Assembly (NCBI RefSeq): GCF_902712915.1
Contig: NZ_CACTIA010000005.1
Coordinates: 2,764,501 to 2,828,500 of the forward strand
Length of the DNA: 64,000 bases
DNA from: Acidiphilium sp. C61
GTDB taxonomy: Bacteria; Pseudomonadota; Alphaproteobacteria; Acetobacterales; Acetobacteraceae
Direction: 5' to 3'
In this document: positions 52,904 to 63,948 of the stretch, in pieces
Layout of the letters: every line of letters begins with the position of its first letter
Numbering within the stretch: position 1 is the first letter of the stretch
Program-made: the position numbers and the translations under genes
Notes under the pieces: generated by a model
Database searches by the model: none
The model's input: the letters and a program-made list of their open reading frames with translations, nothing else
What the model was told of the DNA's origin: nothing

Positions 52904-53009
52904 TAGAGCATCATCCGATCAGATGGAATCATCTAATCGGATAAAGATGCTCTGTTTATCAATGTGATAGAGCACTACATCCGATCCAATCGGATCGGAA
53001 AGTGCTCTA
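52904..53009. repeat. Right half of the split palindromic repeat (A then B)
   Basis: TAGAGCATCATCCGATCAGA begins module A (52904-52953), then spacer GTTTATCAATGTGA, then module B (52967-53009; TAGAGCACTACATCCGATCC to CGGAAAGTGCTCTA). The last bases 53007-53009 read CTA, i.e. TAG on the minus strand: the stop codon of the helicase gene. Confidence 0.9.
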
Positions 53010-55775
53010 AGACGCTGCGAAAAACTGCCGCACGGCCTCGACCGTCTCGGCCAGCCCCACGCGCTCTACGGCAACGCCGGGCGGAAACGCGCTCTCGAGT
53101 CGCGAGGGAAACGCCCGGTCCAGCAGCACGAACACGCCGCGGTCATCGGCGCGGCGGATCAGCCGGCCAAATCCCTGCCGCAGTCGGAGCCTGACGATCG
53201 CATCGTCATAGCCGCGCGGATCGCCGTCCGAGAGATGGGTGCGTCGCACCCGGTGCAGGATGTCCGGCCGCGGCCAGGGCGTCCGCTCGAACACGACGAG
53301 ACGCAGCGCGTTGCCCGGAATGTCGACCCCATCGCGCATCGCGTCGGTGCCGAGCAGGCAGGCATTCCGCTCGGCGCGGAAACTCTCGACCAGGGTCGCG
53401 TTGTTCATCGCATCGACATGCTGGGCGAAGAGCGGAATGTTGGCCGCATCCAGCGCGGGGGCGATCCGCGCCTGCACGTCGCGCAGCCGCGCGATCGCGG
53501 TGAACAGCCCCAGCGCGCCGCCGCCCGAGGCGAGGAACAGGGCGCGGAACCCCGCGGCCAGCGTCTCGGGCGAGGCGCGGAGATTGTCGCGCACGATAAA
53601 AATCCGGGTCTGCGCCGGATAGTCGAAGGGTGAGGCGAACGCGGCGCGGATCGCCGGTGCTGCGAGATGGGTGGCGCCGCTGCGCGCCTCGGCCCGCCGC
53701 CATTCGGCATCCTGCTCGGCATCCTCGACGGCGGTGGTGCGGTCGCGCAGCGTCGCCGAGGTGATCAGCAGCCCGTGCGCCCGGCTCGCCACGGCATCGG
53801 CGAATGCCTCGGTCGGGTCGAGCAGGTGCGACAGCAGGGCGCTGTCGCGGCCATGGCGGATGAACAGCACGTGACGCGGCCGTTCGCCCGGCTCCGGCGG
53901 CGCGGCGGTGACGGCGGCGAGCATCCGCCGCCAGCTCGCCACCGGATCGAGCGCGCGGCGCGTGAGGCCGCGGATCGCCCCCTCGATTCGCTGCCGTTCG
54001 GCGCTCTCGATGGTGCCGGCCTCCTCGTCCAGCCGCGCCGCGAGCCGTGCGCGCAGCGACGCGAGCGGCGTTTCGAGCCGGGCGAGATCCCGCCCGAGAT
54101 CGGCGGCGGCGGCGGCAAGCTCCGGCTCGGCCGGGTAGAGATCCGCCTCGATATCCAGTGCGGCGTCGCGCTCGGCCGGGGTGGCGCGGGCGCGGGCCTG
54201 GGCGGCGAGGGCGGCGAGAAAGGCCTCGGCCGCGCCGGGGCCGATCTCGTCGCGCGTGGCCGCCGGGTCGGCAAGCCGCGCCAGCGCCGCCCCGCCAGGC
54301 AGCACCCGCGCCGCCGCCCGCATCGCCTCCAGCGGCGGAGCGAGCTGCGAATCCGCGCCGACCAGATCCTCCAGCCGCCGCGCCAGCCCCCGCGCGCGCG
54401 ACCGCCCGCCCTCGGCGCCGAGCAGCCACCGGCGCAACTCCGCCATGCTGGCGCCGGAAAGCTCGGCCGCGAAGGCGGAATCGGCGGCGTCGAACAGATG
54501 ATGCCCCTCGTCGAACACATAGCGCGTCGGCACGCTCGCATCATCGAGCCCGCCCCAGACCGCCTGCGCCATCACCAGCGCATGGTTGGCGATCACGAGA
54601 TCGGCGCCGCGGGCGCGGCGGATCACATGCTCGATCGTGCAGCGCTTCCAGTGCGCGCAGGCCGAATGGATGCACTCGCCGCGCCGGTCGGCGATCTGCG
54701 CGAGCAGCCCGGTGCCGAACAGCTCGGCGAACCAGCCCGGCAGGTCGCCGCCGGCGATGTCATGGTCGCCCGAGGCCAGCGCCCAGCGCGCGACCAGCCC
54801 GAGGCCGACAAGATTGCCCCCCCGCGCCCCGGCGGTCGCGTCCTCGAAATTCAGCAGGCAGAGATAGTTCTCCCGCCCCTTGCGCAGCACGACGCGCTGC
54901 CGGCGTCGCGCGGCATTGCTCTCCAGCCGCGCGGTCTCCTGCTCGATCTGCCGCTGCAAGTGCCGCGTATAGGTCGAGATCCACACGCTGCCCTGGTTGC
55001 GCTCGGCCCAGAGCGAGGCCGGGGCGAGGTAGCCGAGCGTCTTGCCGGTCCCGGTGCCGGCTTCGGCCAGCACGCAATGCGGCGCGCCCTCGGCTTCCGG
55101 CGGCGCAAAGGCGGCGGTCGAGGCCGAGGCGTAATCCGATTGCGCCGGTCGCGCTTCCGCCGCGCCGCCGCGCAACTCGGCCAGCCGCGCGCGCGCCGCG
55201 TCCGGCGGCACAGCATAGGCCAAGGGTGGCGGCCGCGGCGCCTCCTCCTCCCATTCGGGCAGGATCACGCCGAGTCGCAGCGCCGCGCGGTCGGGCCGTG
55301 CGGCGGGCTCGCCCAGCGCTGCCGCCACCGGCTTCGCCCAGGGCCAGCCGGCTTCCCCCATCAGCGCCGCAAGCCCCGCGGCCCGCCGGTTCATCGGCAG
55401 CGCCGCCCCCTGGCCGAGCCGGCCGAGCAAGGCGGTGGCGATGTCCGGCAGCAATGCAGCCGCCGCCTCGATCGTGGCCGGCGGATCGAAATCGAGGGCG
55501 CGGGCAAGGCCCGACGGGGTCGGCGCCGCCGTCACCGCCGGCAGCACGAAGGCGAACAGGTCGAGCAGGTCGAACACCGGGATCGACAGGTCGAGCCGCC
55601 GCAGCGTCGCCGGGCCATGCACCACGAGGGGCGGCGGCAGGTCGCGCAGCGCCGCCCGCGCCTGCGCGGCGGTGAGCAGCCGCAACTCGCCATCGGGATC
55701 GAGCAGTGCCGCCCTGCCATGCGCCGTCACCAGCGATGGCGCGGCTTGCGGGGCAGGGGGATGCGCGGACTCCAT
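53007..55775 (-). CDS. DinG/XPD-like ATP-dependent DNA helicase
   Basis: A 922-residue superfamily 2 helicase with a 4Fe-4S cluster domain. Motif I AEAGTGTGKTLGY, Fe-S cysteines YLCLLNFEDA and CIHSACAHWKRC, motif II FDEGHHLFDAADSAFA (DEGH box), motif VI region LRQGFGRLIRRADDRGVFVLLDRAF. The first 210 residues are a poorly conserved extension. It resembles the alphaproteobacterial DinG/YoaA-type helicases acting on stalled forks or R-loops. Its stop TAG is the edge of the adjoining repeat. Confidence 0.9.
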   Translation of the reverse strand: MESAHPPAPQAAPSLVTAHGRAALLDPDGELRLLTAAQARAALRDLPPPLVVHGPATLRRLDLSIPVFDLLDLFAFVLPAVTAAPTPSGLARALDFDPPATIEAAAALLPDIATALLGRLGQGAALPMNRRAAGLAALMGEAGWPWAKPVAAALGEPAARPDRAALRLGVILPEWEEEAPRPPPLAYAVPPDAARARLAELRGGAAEARPAQSDYASASTAAFAPPEAEGAPHCVLAEAGTGTGKTLGYLAPASLWAERNQGSVWISTYTRHLQRQIEQETARLESNAARRRQRVVLRKGRENYLCLLNFEDATAGARGGNLVGLGLVARWALASGDHDIAGGDLPGWFAELFGTGLLAQIADRRGECIHSACAHWKRCTIEHVIRRARGADLVIANHALVMAQAVWGGLDDASVPTRYVFDEGHHLFDAADSAFAAELSGASMAELRRWLLGAEGGRSRARGLARRLEDLVGADSQLAPPLEAMRAAARVLPGGAALARLADPAATRDEIGPGAAEAFLAALAAQARARATPAERDAALDIEADLYPAEPELAAAAADLGRDLARLETPLASLRARLAARLDEEAGTIESAERQRIEGAIRGLTRRALDPVASWRRMLAAVTAAPPEPGERPRHVLFIRHGRDSALLSHLLDPTEAFADAVASRAHGLLITSATLRDRTTAVEDAEQDAEWRRAEARSGATHLAAPAIRAAFASPFDYPAQTRIFIVRDNLRASPETLAAGFRALFLASGGGALGLFTAIARLRDVQARIAPALDAANIPLFAQHVDAMNNATLVESFRAERNACLLGTDAMRDGVDIPGNALRLVVFERTPWPRPDILHRVRRTHLSDGDPRGYDDAIVRLRLRQGFGRLIRRADDRGVFVLLDRAFPSRLESAFPPGVAVERVGLAETVEAVRQFFAAS

Positions 55776-55822
55776 GCGGTCTCTCTATCCCGCGCCGGCG
55801 GTTTCGCCAAAGGGCGCGGAAA

Positions 55823-56458
55823 TCAGCCGGCGATCCGCGCGAGCAGGGTGCCGACCACCGATTCGAACATCGCCGCGGTCAGCCGGCCGGTATTGGTGTT
55901 GAGGCGGGAGACGTGGAAACTGTCCGCGAGCGCGATGCCGCCCGGCAGCTCGATCATCGCGCCATGGCCGAACCGCGCATGGCTCGCCCGCAACCCGAAG
56001 GCGCGCAGCGTCGCCTGGTGCGCGACGCCGCCGAGCGCGAGTATGCCGCGCAGCCGCGTCATCGCCGCGATCTCGTCTTTCAGGAACGGGTTGCAGGCGG
56101 AAATCTCGGCCGGCAGCGGCCGGTTTTCCGGCGGCACGCAGCGCACCGCATTGACGATCCGGCAATCCAGCAACTCCAGCCCGTCATCCGCGCGCTCGGC
56201 ATAAACACCGCTGGCGAGGCCGAATTTCAGCAGCGTGCCATAGAGCAGCTTGCCGGCGAAATCGCCGGTGAAGGGCCGGCCGGTGCGGTTGGCGCCGCGC
56301 AGCCCCGGCGCCAGCCCGACGACCAGCAACCGCGCCTCGCGCGGGCCGAAGCCCGGCACCGGCGCATTGAACCAGCCGGGAAACGCCGCGCCGTTCGCCG
56401 CGCGAAATTCCGCAAGGCGCGGGCAAAGCTGGCAGTCGCGCGGCGGCTCCGCTGGCAT
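55823..56458 (-). CDS. Family 5 uracil-DNA glycosylase (UdgB-like)
   Basis: A 211-residue base-excision glycosylase. N-terminal CQLCPRLAEFR supplies cysteines of the Fe-S cluster; motif 1 is VVGLAPGLRGANRTGRPFTGDFAG; motif 2 resides in FHVSRLNTNTGRLT. It removes uracil and hypoxanthine from DNA, fitting a GC-rich genome. It sits 47 bp before the helicase start, on the same strand. Confidence 0.9.
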   Translation of the reverse strand: MPAEPPRDCQLCPRLAEFRAANGAAFPGWFNAPVPGFGPREARLLVVGLAPGLRGANRTGRPFTGDFAGKLLYGTLLKFGLASGVYAERADDGLELLDCRIVNAVRCVPPENRPLPAEISACNPFLKDEIAAMTRLRGILALGGVAHQATLRAFGLRASHARFGHGAMIELPGGIALADSFHVSRLNTNTGRLTAAMFESVVGTLLARIAG

Positions 56459-56481
56459 CGGCGGTTCGGTCCCCGAAGGGC

Positions 56482-57054
56482 TCAGTCCTGGGTCGCCTCG
56501 GCGCGCTGCGTGCGCTGCTTCGGCTCGGTCTGCCGGCGGGTAAACTCGGGTGCGATATCGGCAAGATCGACGAACTGGTCCGCCTGCCGGCGCAACTCGT
56601 CGGCAATCATCGGCGGGCTGGTCTTGATGGTCGAGATGACCGACACGCGCACGCCCCGCCGCTGCACCGCCTCGACGAGCCGGCGGAAATCGGAATCGCC
56701 CGAGAACAGCACGGCATGATCGATATGCGGCGCGATTTCGAGCATGTCGATCGCGAGTTCGATATCCATGTTGCCCTTCACCCGGCGCCGCCCGGCGCCA
56801 TCGGTGAATTCCTTGGCCGGCTTGGTGACCAGGGTATATCCGTTATAGGCAAGCCAGTCGGTGAGGGGCTTCAGCGGCGAATATTCCTCGGTCTCCAGCA
56901 GGGCAGAGTAATAATGCGCCCGGATCAGGTGCGACTTGTCGAAAAATTCAAGAAGTCTCCTGTAATCCACGTCGAAACCCAGGGCACGAGACGCTGCATA
57001 CAGATTTGCGCCATCGATGAACAAAGCCGTTTTTTCTTGTGGTAACAGGCGCAT
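56482..57054 (-). CDS. NYN-domain (LabA/DUF88) putative ribonuclease
   Basis: A 190-residue protein. The PIN-like NYN fold shows ALFIDGANLYAASRALGFDVDY at the N-terminus, KGNMDIELAIDML and HAVLFSGDSDFRRLVEAVQRRGVRV (acidic site). The C-terminal tail is basic and disordered. It precedes the UDG gene, with 23 bp between, and diverges from folK. Confidence 0.9.
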   Translation of the reverse strand: MRLLPQEKTALFIDGANLYAASRALGFDVDYRRLLEFFDKSHLIRAHYYSALLETEEYSPLKPLTDWLAYNGYTLVTKPAKEFTDGAGRRRVKGNMDIELAIDMLEIAPHIDHAVLFSGDSDFRRLVEAVQRRGVRVSVISTIKTSPPMIADELRRQADQFVDLADIAPEFTRRQTEPKQRTQRAEATQD

Positions 57055-57160
57055 CAGAAAAAGCCTTTCAGGGATAATATAGTTCGGTCAAACATGTTGC
57101 TTAAAACAGGTTCGGCTATCACGGTTGCGCCGATATGTCACGCAAGCAAGAGTAGCATTC

Positions 57161-57661
57161 ATGATTCTGGTCGCGCTCGGTGCAAACCTGTCTTTCGCAG
57201 AGAGTGTCTCACCGTATGACACATGTTTTCGTGCCTTGGAAGACGTCGTAAAAATTCCAAATATTTGTTTCGATGCGGCTTCGGGTTGGTATCGAACTTC
57301 GCCGGTGCCGCCCGATCCATCGCAGCCGGACTATTGCAACGGTGTCGCCCGGTTCTCCGGCACACCCGATCCGGCCGACCTGCTCGCCGCCCTGCACCGG
57401 ATCGAGGACGCGTTCGGCCGCACCCGCAGCGTCCTTAACGCCGCGCGAACACTCGATCTGGACCTCATCGACGTCAACGGTATCGTACGCAATGCGGTCC
57501 CGCCCATTCTGCCGCATCCGCGCGCCCATTTGCGGGGTTTCGTCTTGCGGCCGTTACTTGATGTCGCCCCCGATTGGGTGCATCCTGTGATTAAGTCGTC
57601 GGCAGCAGAGCTGCTTGCAGCACTCCCGGCGGAGGAAATGCGCGGCATTTCGCGCTGGTAG
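57161..57661 (+). CDS. folK: 2-amino-4-hydroxy-6-hydroxymethyldihydropteridine diphosphokinase
   Basis: Pyrophosphorylates the pterin precursor of folate. The 166-residue protein starts MILVALGANLSFAESV; GWYRTSPVPPDPSQPDYCNGVA is the family loop; RTRSVLNAARTLDLDLIDV holds the Mg-binding Asp pair; LPHPRAHLRGFVLRPLLDVAPDWVHPV is the HPPK terminus. An in-frame TTG at 57125 is less likely. The N-terminal half has lower GC than the neighbours. In many alphaproteobacteria folK precedes rpoZ as here. Confidence 0.9.
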   Translation: MILVALGANLSFAESVSPYDTCFRALEDVVKIPNICFDAASGWYRTSPVPPDPSQPDYCNGVARFSGTPDPADLLAALHRIEDAFGRTRSVLNAARTLDLDLIDVNGIVRNAVPPILPHPRAHLRGFVLRPLLDVAPDWVHPVIKSSAAELLAALPAEEMRGISRW

Positions 57662-57760
57662 CAGGAACGCACCGGTTCGCTTGCGTGCCGGGCGCTAAGT
57701 TGCTATTTTTCCCAATCAGGTTGTTCACGGCGCCCTTGTGCGCCCGGCTGGAGTGTTGCC

Positions 57761-58171
57761 ATGGCCCGCGTCACCGTCGAAGACTGCATCGAACAGATCC
57801 CCAACCGGTTCGAGCTCGTGCTGCTCGCGGCCCAGCGCGCCCGCAACCTCGCCCGCGGCGCCACCATCACGATCGACCGCGACAACGACAAGAACCCCGT
57901 CGTCGCCCTCCGCGAAATCGCCGATTCCACCGTGGTCTTCGGCGAGCTTGAGCAGGATCTGGTCAAGTCGCTCTCCCGCGTCCCCGACCCTGAGCCGGCC
58001 GATGAGGAGGTGCAGGACCTGATCCCGACCGACCAGAACATTTTCGGCCTGCAGGACGTCTCCGCCGAGGAGGAAGCCGCCGCGATGGCCGCGGAATCCG
58101 AGGAAATGACCTCCGAGGACATCGCCGCGGCGATCGAGGCCGAGCTCGGCGGCGGCCGTCCGCGCCGCTGA
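57761..58171 (+). CDS. rpoZ: RNA polymerase omega subunit
   Basis: A 136-residue subunit aiding assembly of RNA polymerase and contributing to the ppGpp site. [55 protein letters not shown] is canonical. The C-terminal acidic tail is long, a common alphaproteobacterial feature. GGAG lies 8 nt upstream. It is next to rsh, whose product is linked to the same signalling. Confidence 0.96.
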   Translation: MARVTVEDCIEQIPNRFELVLLAAQRARNLARGATITIDRDNDKNPVVALREIADSTVVFGELEQDLVKSLSRVPDPEPADEEVQDLIPTDQNIFGLQDVSAEEEAAAMAAESEEMTSEDIAAAIEAELGGGRPRR

Positions 58172-58186
58172 CCGGACCTTGAACCG

Positions 58187-60457
58187 GTGGGCGCGCCGCG
58201 CGATGGGCTGGCATTGAACCAACCCTCCCGCGCGCCCGAGGGGCTTTCCGGCATCACCGTCACCCATGAGGCGCTCACCCCGCTGATCAGCCGGATCGCC
58301 GCGTACGATCCGCGGATCGACGCCGCCCTGATCGACGATGCTTACGGCGTCGCCGAGGCCGCCCATGCCGGCCAGACCCGCGAAAACGGCGATCCCTACA
58401 TTTCCCACCCGCTTGAAGTCGCCGGAATCCTCGCCGATTACCGGCTCGACGCCAGCAGCATCGCCACCGCCCTGCTGCATGACGTGATCGAGGATACCGG
58501 CGTCACCCTGCCGACCCTGTCCGGCCGCTTCGGCCCGGAAATCGCCGGCCTGGTCGATGGCGTCACCAAGCTGACCCGCCTCGAACTCCAGTCCGACCGC
58601 ACCAAGCAGGCCGAAAATTTCCGCAAGCTCGTGCTGGCGATGAGCAAGGACATCCGCGTCCTGCTCGTCAAGCTGGCCGACCGGCTGCACAACATGCGCA
58701 CCATCGATTTCGTCCGCGCGCCCGAGCGCCGCGCGCGAATCGCCCGCGAGACGATGGAGATCTACGCGCCGCTGGCCGAGCGCATCGGCATGGACCGCGT
58801 CAAGGTCGAGCTGCAGAACCGCGCCTTCGCCGTACTCGATCCCGAGGCCGCCGATTCGATCAAGGCGCGGCTGAACTTCCTGCGCGGCCAGGGTGCCGAC
58901 GTGATCGACGAGGTGCGCGGCGAACTCGGCCGCATCCTCGGCGATGCCGGGGTCGAGGTGGTCGATATTTCCGGCCGCGAGAAGTCGATCTACTCGATCT
59001 GGGAAAAGATGCAGCGCCGCAACGTCGCCTTCGAGCAGTTGTCGGACATCATGGCGTTCCGCATTCTCGTGCCCACCCGCGAGCAATGCTACATAGCACT
59101 TGGCGCCATCCACGCCGCCTTCCCGGTCATCGCCGGCCGCTTCAAGGACTATATCTCGACCCCCAAGGCCAACATGTACCAGTCGCTCCACACCGGGGTG
59201 ACGCTGCGCCATCCGCGCAACCAGAAGATCGAGGTGCAGATCCGCACGCCCGAGATGCACGCCATCGCCGAAAACGGCGTTGCCGCGCACTGGCTCTACA
59301 AGCAGGGCGATGCCTCGCCGTCCGATGTCAGGCAGTTCCGCTGGGTGCAGGACCTGCTCGAAATCCTCGAAAACTCGTCCGCCCCCGACGAATTCCTCGA
59401 AAACACCAAGCTCGAACTCTACCAGGACCAGGTCTTCTGCTTCACCCCCAAGGGCCAGCTCATCCAGCTCCCCCGCGGCGCCACGGCGGTCGATTTCGCC
59501 TATGCGGTCCACTCGCAGATCGGCGATACCTGTGTCGGCGCCCGGATCAACGGCCGGCTGATGCCGCTGCGCTACGAGTTGCAGAATGGCGACCAGGTGG
59601 AAATCCTCACCGCCCGCGGCGGCACGCCCTCGCCCTCGTGGGAGCGCTTCGTCGTCACCGGCAAGGCGCGCGCCCGCGTCCGCCGCTTCATCGCCAGCCA
59701 GCTGCGCGAGCAGAACCGCGACCAGGGCAAGGCCGCGCTCGCCAAGGCGTTCCGTCAGGATGGCGTCGATGGTTCGGAAAAGGTGCTGGACGCCGCGCTG
59801 AAGGGGCTGAAACAGGCCAGCCTCGACGATCTCTACGTCGCCGTCGGCACCGGCAATCTCGCCGCGAAGGACGTGGTTCACGCCGCCTATCCGGAACTGC
59901 GCGAAAGCCGCGCGCCGCGCATGGTGCCCGGCCTGCTCGCCCGCGCCCCGCGCCCGCCCGCGCGCGGCACCGGCCTGCCCATCACCGGGCTGATCTCCGG
60001 CATGGAGGTGCATTATGCCGGCTGCTGCCATCCGCTGCCGGGCGACAAGATCGTCGGCATCATCGCCACCGGCAAGGGTGTGACCATCCACACCCGCGAC
60101 TGCCTCACCCTCGAAACCTTCGCCACCACGCCCGAGCGGTTCATCGATGTCGACTGGGACTATGCCCAGATCGCCCACGGCCGCGACGGTGCGCGCGACG
60201 GCGCCGGCCGCGAGCGTCCCTTCACCGGGCGCATCAGCGTCATCGCGGCCAATGCCCCGGCGACCCTCGCCAACATCGCCAACGCCGTCGCCAAGCAGGA
60301 CGGCGCCATCGCCAATCTCAAGATCGTCCACCGCCAGCAGGATTTCTTCGAATGCCTGATGGATGTGGAGGTGCGCGACCTGCGGCATCTGTCCCAGGTG
60401 ATCGCCGGGCTGCGCGCCGCCGGCGGCATCGCCCAGGTCGATCGCGCCCGCACCTGA
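58187..60457 (+). CDS. Bifunctional (p)ppGpp synthetase/hydrolase (Rsh)
   Basis: The alarmone enzyme of the stringent response. The 756-residue protein has the HD hydrolase domain with intact HD pair (LLHDVIEDTG), synthetase region RFKDYISTPKANMYQSLHTGVTL, TGS (CFTPKGQLIQLPRGATAVDFAYAVHSQIGDTC) and C-terminal ACT (GRISVIAANAPATLANIANAVA). Both active sites appear intact, so it is the bifunctional SpoT/Rel type. The start is GTG 58187, 15 bp after rpoZ; TTG 58214 is an alternative. Confidence 0.95.
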   Translation: MGAPRDGLALNQPSRAPEGLSGITVTHEALTPLISRIAAYDPRIDAALIDDAYGVAEAAHAGQTRENGDPYISHPLEVAGILADYRLDASSIATALLHDVIEDTGVTLPTLSGRFGPEIAGLVDGVTKLTRLELQSDRTKQAENFRKLVLAMSKDIRVLLVKLADRLHNMRTIDFVRAPERRARIARETMEIYAPLAERIGMDRVKVELQNRAFAVLDPEAADSIKARLNFLRGQGADVIDEVRGELGRILGDAGVEVVDISGREKSIYSIWEKMQRRNVAFEQLSDIMAFRILVPTREQCYIALGAIHAAFPVIAGRFKDYISTPKANMYQSLHTGVTLRHPRNQKIEVQIRTPEMHAIAENGVAAHWLYKQGDASPSDVRQFRWVQDLLEILENSSAPDEFLENTKLELYQDQVFCFTPKGQLIQLPRGATAVDFAYAVHSQIGDTCVGARINGRLMPLRYELQNGDQVEILTARGGTPSPSWERFVVTGKARARVRRFIASQLREQNRDQGKAALAKAFRQDGVDGSEKVLDAALKGLKQASLDDLYVAVGTGNLAAKDVVHAAYPELRESRAPRMVPGLLARAPRPPARGTGLPITGLISGMEVHYAGCCHPLPGDKIVGIIATGKGVTIHTRDCLTLETFATTPERFIDVDWDYAQIAHGRDGARDGAGRERPFTGRISVIAANAPATLANIANAVAKQDGAIANLKIVHRQQDFFECLMDVEVRDLRHLSQVIAGLRAAGGIAQVDRART

Positions 60458-60502
60458 CCCCGCCGGGTTGGCGCTGCCGCCCTCAATGGCTATGACGCTC
60501 GC

Positions 60503-60907
60503 ATGATCATCGGCACCGGCTCCGACCTCTGTGACATCCGCCGCGTCGAGCGCACGCTCGAACGCTTCGGCGAGCGGTTCATCCAGCGCGTCTTCACCGA
60601 AACCGAGCGCCGCCGCGCCGCCCGGCGCCCGGCGCAGTTCGCCGCGACCCTCGCCAAGCGCTTCGCCGCCAAGGAAGCCTGCGCCAAGGCGCTCGGCACC
60701 GGCTTCAGCCGCGGCGTCTTCATGTCCGATCTCGGCGTGGTCAACCTGCCGAGCGGCCAGCCCACCATGCAGCTGACCGGCGCCGCCGCCGAACGCCTCG
60801 CCGCACTGACCCCGCCCGGCCGCACCGCCTTCGTCCATGTCTCCCTGACCGACGAGCCGCCCTACGCCTATGCCCATGTGATCATCGAAGCGCGGGACGG
60901 CGCGTGA
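60503..60907 (+). CDS. acpS: Holo-ACP synthase
   Basis: Transfers 4'-phosphopantetheine to AcpP. The 134-residue enzyme has [36 protein letters not shown], the Mg-binding [15 protein letters not shown] and the C-terminal [16 protein letters not shown]. Its substrate gene acpP is at 20.4 kb in this window. The next gene begins 4 bp downstream. Confidence 0.96.
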   Translation: MIIGTGSDLCDIRRVERTLERFGERFIQRVFTETERRRAARRPAQFAATLAKRFAAKEACAKALGTGFSRGVFMSDLGVVNLPSGQPTMQLTGAAAERLAALTPPGRTAFVHVSLTDEPPYAYAHVIIEARDGA

Positions 60908-60911
60908 GCCG

Positions 60912-62000
60912 ATGAGCGAATCGGCCATGACGGTCCCGCTCTGCCGGCATTTCGGCGTTTGCGGCGGGTGCAGCGCGCAGGATGTCGCCCCCGAAGCCCT
61001 GGCCGCGTCCAAGCGCGCCCGCCTCGCCGCCGCCCTCGCGCGGGCCGGATTCGCTAGCCCCGAGATCGCACCGATAATCTCGATCCCGATGGGCTCCCGC
61101 CGCCGGGCGGATTTCGCCGTCGCCCGCGTCGCCGGCGCGGTCCGGCTCGGCTTTCACGAGGCCCGCTCGCGCAACGTGGTCGACATCGCCGAATGTCCGC
61201 TGCTCCGGCCCGAGCTCGAAGCGCTGATCGTCCCGCTCCGCGCGCTGCTCGCCCGGTTGCAGGGGCTGCGCAAGAGCGCCGATCTCAGGGTCAACCTGCT
61301 CGATGCCGGCGTCGACGTGTCGGTTGCACTCGATGGCGAGGCCACCGCCGCCGACCGCGCGCGGCTGGTCGCCTTCGCGCAGGAACACGACCTGCCGCGG
61401 ATCAGCCTCGGCGCCGAGCCGGTGCTGATCCGCCGCCCGCCCACGCTCGACTGCGCCGGCCTCGTCGTCGTCCCGCCGCCCGCAGCCTTCCTGCAACCGA
61501 GCTTCGAGGGCGAGGCCGCAATCCGCGCCGCCGTGCTCGCCGGCTTGCCGCCGAAGCTCACCCGCAAGTCGCGCATCGTCGAGCTCTACGCCGGAATCGG
61601 CACCCTCACCGGCGCGCTCGCCGCCCATGCCAGGGTGCATGCGGTCGAAGGCAGCGCCCCTGCGGTCGCCGCGCTCGATGAAGCGGCGCGGACCGGCGGC
61701 CTGGCCGGCCGGATCGACACCGAGCGGCGCGACCTCGCCCGCCGCCCCGTCACCGCAAAGGAACTTGCCGGCGCTGCCTGCGTCGTGCTCGACCCGCCCT
61801 TCGATGGCGCCGGCCCGCAGATCGCCCCGCTGGTCGAGGCGAAGCTCCGCCGGATCGTCTATGTCAGCTGCAACCCCGAGGCCCTCGCGCGCGAGGCTTC
61901 AGCCTTCGCCCGCGCCGGCTACCGCCTGCTCGCGTCCACCCCGATCGACCAGTTCCCCGGCTCCGACCATCTGGAAAGCGTCATCGTCCTCGGCCTCTGA
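60912..62000 (+). CDS. TrmA/RlmD-type RNA (uracil-5-)-methyltransferase
   Basis: A 362-residue class I methyltransferase. N-terminal CRHFGVCGGC holds Fe-S cysteines; the SAM motif is IVELYAGIGTLTGALAA; DPPFDGAG and VYVSCNPEALAREASAF (catalytic Cys in SCNP) complete the active site. The N-terminal TRAM domain is absent. It methylates rRNA or tRNA uridines. Immediately follows acpS. Confidence 0.9.
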   Translation: MSESAMTVPLCRHFGVCGGCSAQDVAPEALAASKRARLAAALARAGFASPEIAPIISIPMGSRRRADFAVARVAGAVRLGFHEARSRNVVDIAECPLLRPELEALIVPLRALLARLQGLRKSADLRVNLLDAGVDVSVALDGEATAADRARLVAFAQEHDLPRISLGAEPVLIRRPPTLDCAGLVVVPPPAAFLQPSFEGEAAIRAAVLAGLPPKLTRKSRIVELYAGIGTLTGALAAHARVHAVEGSAPAVAALDEAARTGGLAGRIDTERRDLARRPVTAKELAGAACVVLDPPFDGAGPQIAPLVEAKLRRIVYVSCNPEALAREASAFARAGYRLLASTPIDQFPGSDHLESVIVLGL

Positions 62001-62060
62001 GCGGGGCGCGCGGCAGCAAAACCTTGCGCGCGGCGAAGTCGCCATGTTACCTACGATCGC

Positions 62061-62162
62061 ATGAGCCAGACGGGATTCCGTTCCGCGCTTTTCCTGCGCC
62101 GCGCCGCCATTGTGCTGCGGGGCCTTCCGCTCGCGCTTCGACTTATCGACCCCTGGGCGTAA
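62061..62162 (+). CDS. Candidate leucine-rich leader peptide upstream of leuA
   Basis: A 33-codon ORF (MSQTGFRSALFLRRAAIVLR..., ending LRLIDPWA). Seven Leu codons, four of them CTT (rare in this GC-rich DNA), also Ile and Val. It lies 78 bp before leuA. Downstream, CCCCTG 62150-62155 can pair with CAGGGG 62187-62192, competing with AACCGG 62175-62180/CCGGTT 62212-62217. This pattern fits attenuation by leucine supply, though no T-run and no clear Shine-Dalgarno are seen. Confidence 0.4.
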   Translation: MSQTGFRSALFLRRAAIVLRGLPLALRLIDPWA

Positions 62163-62240
62163 CACCCGGCTGAAAACCGGCGCGCACAGGGGAGACAGAC
62201 GAAGCGACCCACCGGTTCCCCAGCAGAGCGAGTGCATTCC

Positions 62241-63815
<1,575 letters not shown>

Positions 63816-63842
63816 CCCGGTCCCTTCTGGCAGGCGGCGCCA

Positions 63843-63948
63843 TAGAGCACGTTCCGATCCTTCCGGATCGGATATCGTGCTCTATCATATTGCTAAACAG
63901 AGAATCTTTATCCGATCAGATGACTGCATCTGATCGGGTGATCTTCTA
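63843..63948. repeat. Composite palindromic repeat, B-A unit
   Basis: B (63843-63884), spacer TCATATTGCTAAA, A (63898-63948, slightly decayed: AGAGAATCTTTATCCGATCA). The last bases CTA (63946-63948) give the stop codon TAG to the minus-strand gene running off the window. Confidence 0.88.

Noticed and set aside
57725..61012. A 1,095-aa open frame on the minus strand, antisense to rpoZ, rsh and acpS, and similar long antisense frames at 32808-36014, 5234-7993 and 53667-56204
   Set aside because: High GC removes stop codons on the opposite strand; the translations are arginine/glycine/histidine-rich with no family motifs, while the sense genes are clearly conserved.
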